DNA of 64,000 nucleotides from Nocardiopsis sp. NRRL B-16309 (GCF_001279585.1 NZ_LGEC01000114.1:372001-436000), one strand, 5' to 3'; shown: positions 19,048 to 28,599, counted from the first letter of the stretch. Made by a program: numbers and translations. Notes: generated by a model from the sequence alone, not told the origin.

Positions 19048-19893
19048 TTGTTCCCGGCCCTCCCTCCGACCCGGACCACCCAGGCGCGGCGCACGCCGCG
19101 TGCCCTCCCCGGCACGCGCGTGGGCGCACTGGCGGCGGGGGCCGCCGTCGCGCTGACCGCGGGGTGCGGCCTCTTCACGCCGGGCGGAGAGGTCACCAGC
19201 GACATCAACGTCACCAGCCCCCTGATCGAGGAGGGCCGGGCACTGCCCTCGGCCTACACGTGCGCCGCGGGCAGTGACGCACCCGCCGACGAGGACGGCC
19301 AGGACCCGGCCGCCGACGCGGAGGGGGAAGCTGAGGGCGCGGCGGACGAGGAGGCCGGCGAGGACGCGGTCGGCGACGGGACCGGCGAGGACGCGGCCGG
19401 GGGCGCGGCGGACGGGGAGACCGGCGAGGACACGGCCGACGGGGACGCGGCCGAGGGGGACGCGGCCGAGGGGGACGCGGCCGGTGACGGGACCGACGAG
19501 GGCCCGGTCGACGGGGACGCGGCCGAGGGCACCTCTCCCCCGCTGAACTGGTCGGGGCTGCCCGACCCGGACGCCGTCGGATCGATCGCCGTCGTGGTCG
19601 ACGACCCGGCCGCGGCCGAGGTGTTCTGGGTGCTCTTCGACGTGGACCCGCAGTTGGGCGGGCTCCGACAGGGCACCGTGCCGCCCGAGGCGCGCCAGGC
19701 CCAGAACAGCGCGGGCGAGACCGGCTACCTGCCGCCGTGCCCGGACGAGGGCGACCCGCACGAGTACCGCTTCACGGTGTACGCCCTCAGCGACACCCTG
19801 GGCCTGCCCGACGGTTCCGAGTTGAGCCAGACGCTGGAGGCCATCGCCGAGAACGCGATCGCCAGGGGTACTCTGACCGCCACCAGTGAGTGA
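19048..19893 (+). CDS. YbhB/YbcL (PEBP-fold) lipoprotein with an acidic insert
   Basis: The 281-residue protein has a signal sequence and lipobox ending LTAGCG (Cys near residue 40). The PEBP-like fold is split. SPLIEEGRALPSAYTCA is followed by about 85 residues almost only of A, D, E and G. The fold then resumes with SPPLNWSGLPDPDAVGSIAV, VFWVLFDVDP and GYLPPCPDEGDPHEYRFTVY. YbhB-like proteins bind phosphorylated or lipid-like ligands; the role here is unknown. The start is TTG at 19048 with CAGGAG just upstream. The insert is encoded by short GC-rich repeats. Confidence 0.75.
   Translation: MFPALPPTRTTQARRTPRALPGTRVGALAAGAAVALTAGCGLFTPGGEVTSDINVTSPLIEEGRALPSAYTCAAGSDAPADEDGQDPAADAEGEAEGAADEEAGEDAVGDGTGEDAAGGAADGETGEDTADGDAAEGDAAEGDAAGDGTDEGPVDGDAAEGTSPPLNWSGLPDPDAVGSIAVVVDDPAAAEVFWVLFDVDPQLGGLRQGTVPPEARQAQNSAGETGYLPPCPDEGDPHEYRFTVYALSDTLGLPDGSELSQTLEAIAENAIARGTLTATSE
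19380..19530. repeat. Degenerate 15-bp repeats encoding the acidic insert
   Basis: Units close to GGGGACGCGGCCGAG recur, three of them directly in tandem near 19440-19485. They encode G-D-A-A-E. This is a likely slippage-prone tract. Confidence 0.7.
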
Positions 19894-20238
19894 CATGCCT
19901 CACTCATGACATGGACCGAAAATGGCTCTCCGGTGAACGCGCGATGCATCGGGGGGCACAGGGATTCACGCAAGGAAGCCTCTATCGCCCTCTGCACACA
20001 GGGCGCGACAAGGCATACAGTGGCCTGGTGCCCCTCACCCCTTTTCAGCTGACCGAATCCCGTCCGACCGCCGCACGGCTCCGTGCGGCGCGGTCACGCC
20101 GGATTCGCCACGGCCGGCTCGCCGGTCGCACCGGACCCGCGGGTCCGGCGGCCACCGATCCCCCTCGGCCGGTCCTCGCCAAGCCGACCCCACGCGTGTG
20201 GTGGGTGCGGCCGACCTCTCCAAGGTAGTGCGTACAAC

Positions 20239-23070
20239 ATGACCGTCACCGTCATCATCATCATCGCCGTCATCGTCGTGCTCGCCGTCCTGGTGCTTCT
20301 GCTACTGGGCATGCGCGCACTGAGCCTCGGCTCGCGCAACGACGACTACGAGGACGACTACGACTACGACGAGGACGACGCGCCCGACCAGGGCGGTGAT
20401 GACGACGAACGGCAGCCGCGCGGGCGCGCGCGGCGGTCGCGCGGTGACGGCGGCAGGGCCGAACGGCGCCCCAGAGCGCGGCGCCAGCGCGGGGTGGACT
20501 GGGACGACGACGATCCCGGCCTGTCCGACAACGACTTCTGGTCCAGCCTGGGTGACGGCGAGGCGGAGCCGGACCGGGGCGGGCGCGGCGGCATGGAGCC
20601 GACCGTCACGCAGTACGAGTACGAAGACGACGACGAGTACGAGGAGTACGAAGAGGAGGAGGACGACGCTCCCGAGCCCGCCCGCGGTGGAGCGCAGGCG
20701 CCCGCCCGGGCGGTCGACGCCGCCCCGGTCGCGGACGCCCTCCCCTCGACTCCCGCCGGCGCCGACCCCACGAACGACCTCGCCGTGCTCGCCAGCCTGG
20801 GCCAGGGGGGACCGACTCCACCGGCCGCACCGCGCGACGTCGATCCGCCGGAGCCGGGCCGCACGTCTGGAACGGGATCGTGGCCGGCCGGAGGGGGGTC
20901 CTCCTCGTCCGCGCGGCCGGACCCGCTGGGCGCTCCGACGGCCCGGGCGGCGGACCCGCTGGACCCGCTCGGTACGAGCGGTGGCGGCGGACTGAGTGGC
21001 AGCGGCGGGAGCGGCGGTACCGGCTCCTCCGGCACGTACGGAGCCGGATCGGGTCTCGGCACGCGGAGCGCCGACGCGGGCGGCGCGGCCGGGGCAGGCG
21101 ACCCGCTGTCGGACCCGCTGGGCTACGGCGGGACGAGCGGGCGCACCGACCGCGTCGGCGGCGGCTCCGGCGGCTCGGGGTGGAGCGGCGGGACGGACCG
21201 GACGGGTTCGACCGACCCGCTCGCGCCGGACTTCAGGGCGCCCCTGCCCTCGCGGGAGTCGAGCGCGGGCTCGCCGATCTGGTCGAGCATGGACACCGGA
21301 GAGCACCGGCGCTCGGACCCGTCGGGCTCGGGCGGACTGCCGAGCGGAACGAGTGGAACGACCGGATCGGGTCTCCCGGCCGGGACAGGTGGAGTGACCG
21401 GGTCCGGACTGCCGGGCGGAACGCCCGGGACCGGGCTGCCGGGCGCCACCGGCGGTACCGCCGCCGGGCGATCGTCCTACGGCGGCCCGGGTGCACCCGA
21501 TCCCCTGACCGGCGGCTACGCGTCGATGCAGCGCCCGGCCCCGTCCTTTGGGGCGGACGTCCACGGCACGGATCCCCTGGCGCGCCCCGAGTTCGACAGC
21601 GGCACGTACACCCGGAGCGGCTTCGACACGGGCGCCTCCGACTCGGGCACGCCCACGCGCCCCGAGTTCGACACGGGCAACCACACCCGGCCCTCCCACA
21701 CCAGCGGCACCCACCTCCGCACGGACTTCGGCACACCCGCCGCACCCGAATTCGACACCGGCCACCACACCCGCCCCGCCTACGACCCCGGCACGCACAC
21801 CCCGGGCGGCTTCGACACGGGCACACCCCCCAGAGCCGAGTTCGACACCGGCGCCCACAGTCGTTCCTCCTACGGCACCGGGTCCTTCGGGGGCCCGGAG
21901 CACGACACCGGCCACCACACGCGTAGCGAGTTCGACACGGGCAACCACACCCGGCCCTCCCACACCAGCGGCACCCACCTCCGCTCCGACTTCGGCACGC
22001 CCACCGCACCCGAATTCGACACCGGCGGTCACACGCGCCCCGAGTTCGACAGCGGCACGTACACCCGGAGCGGCTTCGACACGGGCGCCTCCGACTCGGG
22101 CACGCACACCCGCCCCGAGTTCGACACGGGCAACCACAACCGCCCCTCCCACACCAGCGGCACCCACCTCCGCACGGACTTCGGCACACCCGCCACACCC
22201 GAATTCGACACCGGCCACCACACCCGCCCCGCCTACGACCCCGGCACGCACACCCCGGGCGGCTTCGACACGGGCACACCCCCCTTCGGCTCCGGCCCGC
22301 ACACACGCTCGGAGTTCGACACCGGCCAGCACTCCCGGCCCACCTACACCACCGACGCCTTCGGCCGCCCCGAGTACGACACCGGAAACCACCTCCGCTC
22401 CGCCTACGACACGGGCCGCCGAACGCCCGCCGACCAGGCGGGCAACGCGCCGCTCTGGGGCGGACCGGCCGGCGGCGACCACCCAGGCGCCGTGACCCCG
22501 CCCGGCGGTCATCCCGGTCCCGGGGCACCCGACGCGGGGACGCCCGGCCCCGGGCGTTCGCCCTACGACGGCGGCCCGACCGCGCCGCCCGCCTACCCCG
22601 GCCCCGCCTTCTCCGGCGGTCCGACCACGCCGCCGTCCTACTCGGAGCCCACCTTCCCCGGCGGCGGAACGGGTGCACCGGTCGACCATCAGGGCTACCC
22701 CGCCGGCGGCGGACCGGCCGGCGGTTCTCCTGCCGGTCCGCCCGCCGGTCCGGCCTACCCGGACGTTCCGCCCGGCTACGGCGGCTTCCCCCCTCCGACC
22801 GATCCCTACGGGCACCCGGTCGCCCCGCCCGCCCCGCCCGGCGGCGGCCACCCCGACGTGCTGAGCGGCGGCTATCCGGCCCCCCAGCCCGACTACGGCT
22901 ATCCGCCCGTGGACGGCTGGAACCCCGAGGCGGGCGGCCCCCACGCACCCGGCCCCCAGGCGCCGGGGCCGCGGCCCCAGGGTTTCCCCCCGGCCGAGCC
23001 GCCCGGCGAGCAGCGCGGCTACCCCCAGGAGTACTACGAAGGCGGTTACGAGGACGGCCGCTTCCGGTGA
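20239..23070 (+). CDS. Very large repetitive membrane-anchored protein, unknown function
   Basis: The 943-residue product begins with one transmembrane helix (MTVTVIIIIAVIVVLAVLVL). An acidic Y/D/E stretch, an R/G-rich patch and long G/S/D segments follow. From about residue 445 to 720 there is a repeat array built on EFDTG.HTRP and GTHLRTDFGTP units, and the C-terminus is P/G/Y-rich. No enzyme domain is seen. The topology suggests a cytoplasmic or surface disordered scaffold. The ATG at 20239 directly precedes the hydrophobic helix; the frame is open further upstream but without a signal. A strong terminator follows. Confidence 0.75.
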   Translation: MTVTVIIIIAVIVVLAVLVLLLLGMRALSLGSRNDDYEDDYDYDEDDAPDQGGDDDERQPRGRARRSRGDGGRAERRPRARRQRGVDWDDDDPGLSDNDFWSSLGDGEAEPDRGGRGGMEPTVTQYEYEDDDEYEEYEEEEDDAPEPARGGAQAPARAVDAAPVADALPSTPAGADPTNDLAVLASLGQGGPTPPAAPRDVDPPEPGRTSGTGSWPAGGGSSSSARPDPLGAPTARAADPLDPLGTSGGGGLSGSGGSGGTGSSGTYGAGSGLGTRSADAGGAAGAGDPLSDPLGYGGTSGRTDRVGGGSGGSGWSGGTDRTGSTDPLAPDFRAPLPSRESSAGSPIWSSMDTGEHRRSDPSGSGGLPSGTSGTTGSGLPAGTGGVTGSGLPGGTPGTGLPGATGGTAAGRSSYGGPGAPDPLTGGYASMQRPAPSFGADVHGTDPLARPEFDSGTYTRSGFDTGASDSGTPTRPEFDTGNHTRPSHTSGTHLRTDFGTPAAPEFDTGHHTRPAYDPGTHTPGGFDTGTPPRAEFDTGAHSRSSYGTGSFGGPEHDTGHHTRSEFDTGNHTRPSHTSGTHLRSDFGTPTAPEFDTGGHTRPEFDSGTYTRSGFDTGASDSGTHTRPEFDTGNHNRPSHTSGTHLRTDFGTPATPEFDTGHHTRPAYDPGTHTPGGFDTGTPPFGSGPHTRSEFDTGQHSRPTYTTDAFGRPEYDTGNHLRSAYDTGRRTPADQAGNAPLWGGPAGGDHPGAVTPPGGHPGPGAPDAGTPGPGRSPYDGGPTAPPAYPGPAFSGGPTTPPSYSEPTFPGGGTGAPVDHQGYPAGGGPAGGSPAGPPAGPAYPDVPPGYGGFPPPTDPYGHPVAPPAPPGGGHPDVLSGGYPAPQPDYGYPPVDGWNPEAGGPHAPGPQAPGPRPQGFPPAEPPGEQRGYPQEYYEGGYEDGRFR
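21581..22287. repeat. Near-identical 254-bp direct repeats in the repetitive protein gene
   Basis: Bases 21581-21834 and 22034-22287 are almost identical and offset by 453 bp, exactly 151 codons. A third partial copy covers about 21928-22024. High DNA identity, including silent positions, points to recent in-frame duplication. Confidence 0.85.
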
Positions 23071-23131
23071 GCCGCGACATCTAGCGACCGCCCGACCCGG
23101 CCGGGGCCACGACCGGGTCACCGCTTCACAC

Positions 23132-23168
23132 CACCGAGGTGGCGGGGAACTCCCCCGCCACCTCGGTG
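23132..23168 (+). terminator. Strong intrinsic-type terminator
   Basis: A perfect 16-bp stem (23132-23147 with 23153-23168) closes over five bases and is followed by TTCTTGT. It lies 61 bp after the repetitive-protein stop. Confidence 0.8.
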
Positions 23169-23394
23169 TTCTTGTGTCCCGATCTGTCCCTACCGGATGT
23201 GAACACAGGGCAACGGTTACCGAAAGGACCACAGTGAGTAACACTGCGTCACGAATATTGGCTACAGTTAGTCACAGTCGTGGCACTCTTCGCAGTTCTC
23301 GCGAGGATTCGAGCCGCGCCCATCCCCCCTTCGGACACCGACGTCCCCGCGCGCCCATGCCCGCCTTGCCTGGTCCAACCCGAACGGAGCCACC

Positions 23395-25764
23395 ATGCGC
23401 AACGACGCCCAGGGAGCACACCCCGCACCTCCGCCGACGCCCGCGGAGCCCACCGGGATCCACGCCGACCGCAAGGGGATCGCCGCCGACGTCGGCGCCT
23501 CCTTCGTGGTCTTCCTGGTCGCCGTCCCCATGTCCCTGGGGATCGCCGTCGCCTCCGGCGCCCCACTCATGGCCGGCCTCGTGGCCGCCGCCGTCGGCGG
23601 CATCGTCGCCGGCCTCGTCGGCGGATCGATGGTGCAGGTCAGCGGCCCCGCGGCCGGACAGACCATCATCATCGCCGACCTCCTGCTGACCTACGGGTGG
23701 CGGGTGACCTGCCTGATCACCGTGCTCGCCGGCCTGGTCCAACTCGCCCTCGGCGCCTTCCGGATCGCCCGCGCCGCCCTGGCCGTCTCCCCCGCCGTGA
23801 TGCACGGCCTGCTCGCCGGAGTCGGCATCACCATCGCCCTCGCCCAGCTGCACGTGGTGCTGGGCGGCGACCCGCAGAGCTCGGCGCTGGCCAACCTGAT
23901 CGACCTGCCCGACCAGATCGCCCACAACCACACCGCCGCCGTCGCGGTCGGCGTCATCACGATCGCCATCATGTTCGGGTGGAACCGGCTTCCGTCGCTG
24001 GGCCGCCTGCGGCCGTCGATGATCCCGGCGGCCCTGGTCGCCGTGGGCACGGCGACCACCATCGCCGCCCTGGGCGGCTGGCGGGTCGAGACCGTCTCCC
24101 TGCCCGACTCCCTGGCCGCCGCCTGGAGCCTGCCGCAGCTGCCCGAGGCCGGGCAGTGGGACGGCATCGCCCTCGCCGTGGCCGCCGTCGCGATGGTCGC
24201 CAGCGTCGAGTCCCTGGTCTCCGCGATCGCCATCGACCGCCGCCACAACGGGCGCCGGGTGATGCTCAACCGCGAACTCATGGGCCAGGGAGCGGCCAAC
24301 ACCGTCAGCGGGGCCCTGGGCGGCCTGCCCGTGGCGGGCGCGATCGTGCGCAGCACCGCCAACGTCCGCGCGGGCGGGCACAGTCCGCTGTCCACGATCC
24401 TGCACGGGGTGTGGATCCTGCTGTTCGTCGCACTGTTCGCGCACGTGGTCGAACTCATCCCGATGGCCGCCCTGGCCGCACTGCTCGTCTTCATCGGCGT
24501 ACAGATGGTCTCCGTGGCCCACCTGCGCGACCTGCGCCGGCACCACGAGGCCAGCGTCTACCTCGTCACCATGGGCGGCGTGGTGTTCCTCGGCCTCCTG
24601 GAGGGGGTCTTCCTCGGCTTCGCCCTGGCGATGGTGGTGTCCCTGCGGCGCCTGACCAAGCTCACCGTGACCACGGAGGAGTCCGGCGACCGCGTGCACG
24701 TCACCGTGCACGGGTCGCTCACCTTCCTGGGCGTGCCCCGGCTCGCACACGTGCTGCGCACCGTTCCCGCGGGGTGCCGCGTGGACCTCGACCTGCACGT
24801 CGACTTCATGGACCACGCCGCCTTCGAGGCCATCCACGCCTGGCGGGTCGACCACGAGCGCACCGGCGGCAGCGTCGACATCGACGAAGTCCACGAGCAG
24901 TGGTACGCGCGCAGCTCCACACGGTCGGCCCCGGCCGCCAAGACCGCACCCGGGGGCATGGCGCGCAGCTGGGCGCCCTGGGACATGCGCGGCGACGCCG
25001 ACCGGGAGGTGGACCCGCTCGCACTGCTGGCCGCCGGCGCCCGCGAGTACCACGCCAGCACCGCCGACCGGATGCGGTCGGTCATGAGCCGCCTCGCCCA
25101 CGGCCAGCACCCCACGGCGCTGTTCATCACCTGCGCCGACTCCCGCGTCGTGCCCAACCTCATCACCGCGAGCGGCCCGGGCGACCTCTTCACCGTCCGC
25201 AACATGGGCAACCTGGTCCCCGCCCCGAGCGACACAGGTGACGGCTCGGTGGGCGCCGCGATCGAGTACGCCGTGAACGTCCTGCGGGTGCCCTCCATCG
25301 TCGTGTGCGGCCACTCGCACTGCGGCGCGATGCAGGCGCTGCTGGACCGGGCCCACCTGGAGCAGGGCGACGCCGCCACCGCGTACATGCGCCGGTGGCT
25401 GGCGACCGGCGAGGCGAGCCTGGCCCACGCCGGCGCCTACTCCGGCGCGCTGGCGGGGCTGCCCACCGCCGAAGCGCTGCGCCGCCTGGCCCAGGCGAAC
25501 GTGGAGCAGCAGATCGGCCACCTGCTCGACTACCCGCTGGTGCGCGAGCGGGTGGAGTCGGGGGCGCTGGAGCTGACGGGGATGTACTACGACCTGGAGT
25601 CGGCCCGGGTACACCTGCTGGACACCGGGACCGGGCGGTTCACACCCGTTCTCGGCGTCCAGGACGTCGAGGCCCCTGTGCCGCACCCGCGCGCGGACGC
25701 GGCCGGACAGGATCAGCCGGCGGACGAGTCGTCGTCGGGCATGTCGTCACGCTCGTCCTGTTGA
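23395..25764 (+). CDS. SulP transporter fused to beta-class carbonic anhydrase
   Basis: This 789-residue protein has a SulP/SLC26 transporter (10-12 TM; VSGPAAGQTIIIADLLLTYG, SVESLVSAIAIDRRHNGRRV) in residues 1-430. A STAS domain (VHVTVHGSLTFLGVPRL) lies near 440-510. A beta-carbonic anhydrase domain starts near 540, with zinc ligands in ITCADSRVV (about 579) and VCGHSHCGAM (about 640). It probably takes up bicarbonate at the membrane and equilibrates it with CO2 on the inner face. Such fusions are known but less common than separate genes. ATG at 23395 with a GGAGCC upstream. Confidence 0.93.
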   Translation: MRNDAQGAHPAPPPTPAEPTGIHADRKGIAADVGASFVVFLVAVPMSLGIAVASGAPLMAGLVAAAVGGIVAGLVGGSMVQVSGPAAGQTIIIADLLLTYGWRVTCLITVLAGLVQLALGAFRIARAALAVSPAVMHGLLAGVGITIALAQLHVVLGGDPQSSALANLIDLPDQIAHNHTAAVAVGVITIAIMFGWNRLPSLGRLRPSMIPAALVAVGTATTIAALGGWRVETVSLPDSLAAAWSLPQLPEAGQWDGIALAVAAVAMVASVESLVSAIAIDRRHNGRRVMLNRELMGQGAANTVSGALGGLPVAGAIVRSTANVRAGGHSPLSTILHGVWILLFVALFAHVVELIPMAALAALLVFIGVQMVSVAHLRDLRRHHEASVYLVTMGGVVFLGLLEGVFLGFALAMVVSLRRLTKLTVTTEESGDRVHVTVHGSLTFLGVPRLAHVLRTVPAGCRVDLDLHVDFMDHAAFEAIHAWRVDHERTGGSVDIDEVHEQWYARSSTRSAPAAKTAPGGMARSWAPWDMRGDADREVDPLALLAAGAREYHASTADRMRSVMSRLAHGQHPTALFITCADSRVVPNLITASGPGDLFTVRNMGNLVPAPSDTGDGSVGAAIEYAVNVLRVPSIVVCGHSHCGAMQALLDRAHLEQGDAATAYMRRWLATGEASLAHAGAYSGALAGLPTAEALRRLAQANVEQQIGHLLDYPLVRERVESGALELTGMYYDLESARVHLLDTGTGRFTPVLGVQDVEAPVPHPRADAAGQDQPADESSSGMSSRSSC

Positions 25765-25847
25765 ACACCTGAGGCCTGGTAGGCGGCGAGCGCGACGATC
25801 ACCCCGATCGCCGCGAGCGGAAGGCCGAACAGGACCACCCAGAACAT
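25713..25847 (-). CDS. Small single-pass membrane protein (44 aa)
   Basis: The reading frame encodes MFWVVLFGLPLAAIGVIVAL followed by AAYQAS and an acidic tail ending DDDSSAG. It gives one clear transmembrane helix. It overlaps the last 52 bases of the SulP-carbonic anhydrase gene in antisense. TTG 15 bases upstream is an alternative start. Supported only by the hydrophobic pattern; function unknown. Confidence 0.45.
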   Translation of the reverse strand: MFWVVLFGLPLAAIGVIVALAAYQASGVQQDERDDMPDDDSSAG

Positions 25848-26124
25848 GGTGGAGTCGAACAAGAGTCACCCATTCCCGTAACCGCGTATGCCCGCTGGGC
25901 CGTCGACCCCGGACGCCGGCCCACGGGCGGACGCGCCCCGGGACTCTCCGGGGGTACGGAGCGCAGGGCCAATCTACCGGTGCGAGTGGGACGCGGGCCA
26001 TCACCACGGCGCTGTAGCGCCGTACCCGATCGCGTGCCGCGCCCGACCTGCTGTACGTTGCGTGCTGCCGGGGGGAGGGCGTGCCCTCGCCCCGGCGGCC
26101 ATGCCCGCAGCGGAGGGGACACCG

Positions 26125-26433
26125 ATGACCAGCACCACCGGAGCCGACTGGACGACCCGGACCCTGCCCACCGGACGGCAGTACACGAGCACGCGCCTGG
26201 GCAGCGTATCCGTCGGCGGCACCACCGCCGACGTGGTCGTCTACCTCGACCCGGGGTGGTTCACCCGGGGCCGCGCCAGGGGACGCGCGGAGGAGGTCCT
26301 GCACGGCGCGAACCTGACCACCGGGCCGGGGTTCACGGAGATCGGCTACCGCGTGGAGCACCAGGAGATCGACCCGGACGCCTTCCTGTCCCGGGCTCCC
26401 GCCGACCTGGCCCGCCTGCGCCCGGGAACCTGA
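26125..26433 (+). CDS. Hypothetical protein (102 aa)
   Basis: The product starts MTSTTGADWTTRTLPTGRQY and is soluble, with no signal peptide or recognised domain. The ATG at 26125 follows CGGAGGGGACACCG, a good ribosome-binding site. It converges with the next gene. Confidence 0.65.
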   Translation: MTSTTGADWTTRTLPTGRQYTSTRLGSVSVGGTTADVVVYLDPGWFTRGRARGRAEEVLHGANLTTGPGFTEIGYRVEHQEIDPDAFLSRAPADLARLRPGT

Positions 26434-26447
26434 GGGCGGCACCGGGA

Positions 26448-27326
26448 TCACCCACCCGGAACGCGGTGAGCGGGCCGCCAGGCGGACTCCGGTTGCTCGG
26501 CCGCGCGCCCCTCGTCCCGGAAGAGCCGCGTCACGGCCGCCCGCACCGCCGGGTCACGGGCGCGCTCCACGAACGCCTCGGGCGTGGTCCCGCACAGACC
26601 GCGGAGCGCGGCCGACTCGGCCAGCAGGGCGCGGATCAGCGTCGCCTGGTCGGTCAGCCTCCTCGGTCGGCCGGCCTCGTCCACCAGGCGGCCATGCCTG
26701 CCGACGTAGACGAAGCAGGACCGCAGCCGGACGCCGGACGCGAGCGTGACGGAGTGCCGGTCCACGGGCAGGAGCCGCCGCCGGTAGTTGGGCTCGGTGG
26801 CGTCCAGCGCCGCCAGCTCGGTGCCGTCCGGCCACAGGACGAACAGGCGGCTCCGCCCCGGGAGGGCGACGGGGGTCGCCGGGACGTAGCCGGGCCGGCT
26901 CACGTGCGCGGACACGCCCGCGGTGATGCCGTCCACGTCCGCCGACGTCATGGGCAGGACCGCTGCCAGTGACCGGGCGCGGAGCTTGCGGCGCATCTGG
27001 GCGGGCGCGGCGTTCGAGCCCACCGCCAGCACCGGGTACCGGTCCGCCATGGGGGCGCGTCCCAGACGTGCCAGCAGAGCGGCCGCGGTCGTCCGCTCCC
27101 CCGCGCCCTCCACACACCAGTCGGCGACGGGATCGCCGTCGTCAGGCCCGCTCGGGGGCCCGCTGACCGGGGGCTCGCCGTGCGGGGGCTCACCGTGCGG
27201 GGGCCGCATCGGGAGCCAGGCGTCGTCCAGGAGGACACCCGAGGCTTCGGGGACCGTGCCCGGGTACGTCAGGGGCCGCGCCGCGGGGTCGTCTCGGAAC
27301 GGTTCGACCGCCTCGCCGCCACGCAC
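26448..27326 (-). CDS. Hypothetical protein with a gamma-glutamylcyclotransferase-like motif
   Basis: The 292-residue protein contains YPVLAVGSNAAPAQMRRKL near residue 97, resembling the glycine-rich loop of GGCT-like folds. CFVYVGRHGRLVDEAGRPRR lies near 200. A proline-rich repeat (PPHGEPPHGEPP) lies near residue 42. No catalytic assignment is possible. The start is uncertain; the first ATG of the frame is used. Confidence 0.6.
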   Translation of the reverse strand: MRGGEAVEPFRDDPAARPLTYPGTVPEASGVLLDDAWLPMRPPHGEPPHGEPPVSGPPSGPDDGDPVADWCVEGAGERTTAAALLARLGRAPMADRYPVLAVGSNAAPAQMRRKLRARSLAAVLPMTSADVDGITAGVSAHVSRPGYVPATPVALPGRSRLFVLWPDGTELAALDATEPNYRRRLLPVDRHSVTLASGVRLRSCFVYVGRHGRLVDEAGRPRRLTDQATLIRALLAESAALRGLCGTTPEAFVERARDPAVRAAVTRLFRDEGRAAEQPESAWRPAHRVPGG

Positions 27327-27507
27327 CGGATCGCCTCCCCAGGCTGTGCCGTCGGCCTGCCACGGCCAACGCTACGCCGCAGACCATGACAAGGCACCAT
27401 CATCAGGCCCTGTGATCATGGACGAGGCGATGTACCACGCCGGCAAGCGACACGGCTGGGGAGGGGCAGCGCTGGAAGTGGTGCGGCGCGGGTGAGAGCT
27501 TGGCTCC

Positions 27508-28407
27508 ATGAGCACGATCGATGACGTCATCGCCCTGGCCGCCGCCCACGGCCCGCGCCTGTCCGCGCAGGACGCCACAGTGAACGAGGCGGGCCTGGAC
27601 TACCTCGTAGTCATGGCCTCCGACACGACCGGCCGGAGGTGGGTGCTACGCGTACCGCGCCGCACCGACGTCTCCGAGGGCATGGCCGCCGAGAAGCGCA
27701 TCCTCGACCTGGTCGCCCCCGTCCTGGCCGAGGACGGCGTCGCGGTCCCCGACTGGCGGATCCGCTCCCCCGAGCTGATCGCCTATCCGGCCCTGCCCGG
27801 TACCCCGGGCCTGACCCTGACCGACGCCGGGGAGCCCGCATGGCACATGGACCCCGCCAGCCCCGACTACGCGGAGCGTCTGGGGCGCCTTCTGGCCCGG
27901 CTGCACTCCATCACCCCGGAGCAGGCCGAGGCCGCGGGCGTCGAGGTCCGCACCCCCGCCCGGGTACGCCAGGCGTGGCGGGACGACGTCGCCCGTGTGA
28001 GCGAGGCCTTCACCGTCCTCCCCGCCCTGGCCGAGGCCTGGCAGGCCTGGCTCGAGGACGACACCTGCTGGCCCGAGCGGACCGTGATGACCCACGGCGA
28101 GATCTACCCCGCGCACCTGCTGTTCGACGAGCAGGGCACGATCACCGGAGTCCTGGACTGGACCACCGCCCGCGTGGACGACCCCGCCCGTGACCTGTCC
28201 GCCCAGTACGGCGCCGCGGGCGACGAGATGCTGCAGGCGACCCTCGCCGCGTACGAGCGGGCGGGCGGACATGTCCGTCCCGGTCTGGCGGCCCAGGCGA
28301 AGCACCTGTGGGACGCCTCCCCGATCGGATACGCCCTGTACGCGCTGACCACCGGAGGCGAGACCGAGCTTGCCACCGCGGCGGCGATGCTGAACCCCGG
28401 GACCTGA
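27508..28407 (+). CDS. Macrolide 2'-phosphotransferase-like kinase
   Basis: The 299-residue protein follows the Mph family closely: VNEAGLDYLVVMASDTTGRR, WVLRVPRR, VAVPDWRIRSPELIAYPALP, WLEDDTCWPE and VLDWTTARVDDPARDLSAQY. Mph enzymes phosphorylate the 2'-OH of macrolides with GTP or ATP. In the Brenner motif this protein has HGEIYPAH where most family members have HGD, so the catalytic Asp position is Glu. The ATG at 27508 fits the conserved N-terminus. It lies left of the first att copy and may be cargo of an old element or a chromosomal gene. Confidence 0.8.
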   Translation: MSTIDDVIALAAAHGPRLSAQDATVNEAGLDYLVVMASDTTGRRWVLRVPRRTDVSEGMAAEKRILDLVAPVLAEDGVAVPDWRIRSPELIAYPALPGTPGLTLTDAGEPAWHMDPASPDYAERLGRLLARLHSITPEQAEAAGVEVRTPARVRQAWRDDVARVSEAFTVLPALAEAWQAWLEDDTCWPERTVMTHGEIYPAHLLFDEQGTITGVLDWTTARVDDPARDLSAQYGAAGDEMLQATLAAYERAGGHVRPGLAAQAKHLWDASPIGYALYALTTGGETELATAAAMLNPGT

Positions 28408-28599
28408 TGCCGCGCACAGCCCGCCGACGGCGCACCTCACCGGGGCCGGAACACGCGCCGTCGTCGTCACCGCAGCCCGCACGGCAGGCGGAGGACGGGA
28501 CGGTCGATCCCCTCCTGCTCGGGACCTGCCTCAGACCGCGGGGCAGATCCTTCCGCCCGAAGCCCTGGTTCCGCCGCTGACGGCGTCGCCTTCCGGTGC

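Noticed and set aside
20302..23244. A 980-codon minus-strand frame
   Set aside because: It is antisense to the repetitive protein gene and mirrors its repeats; no start signal.
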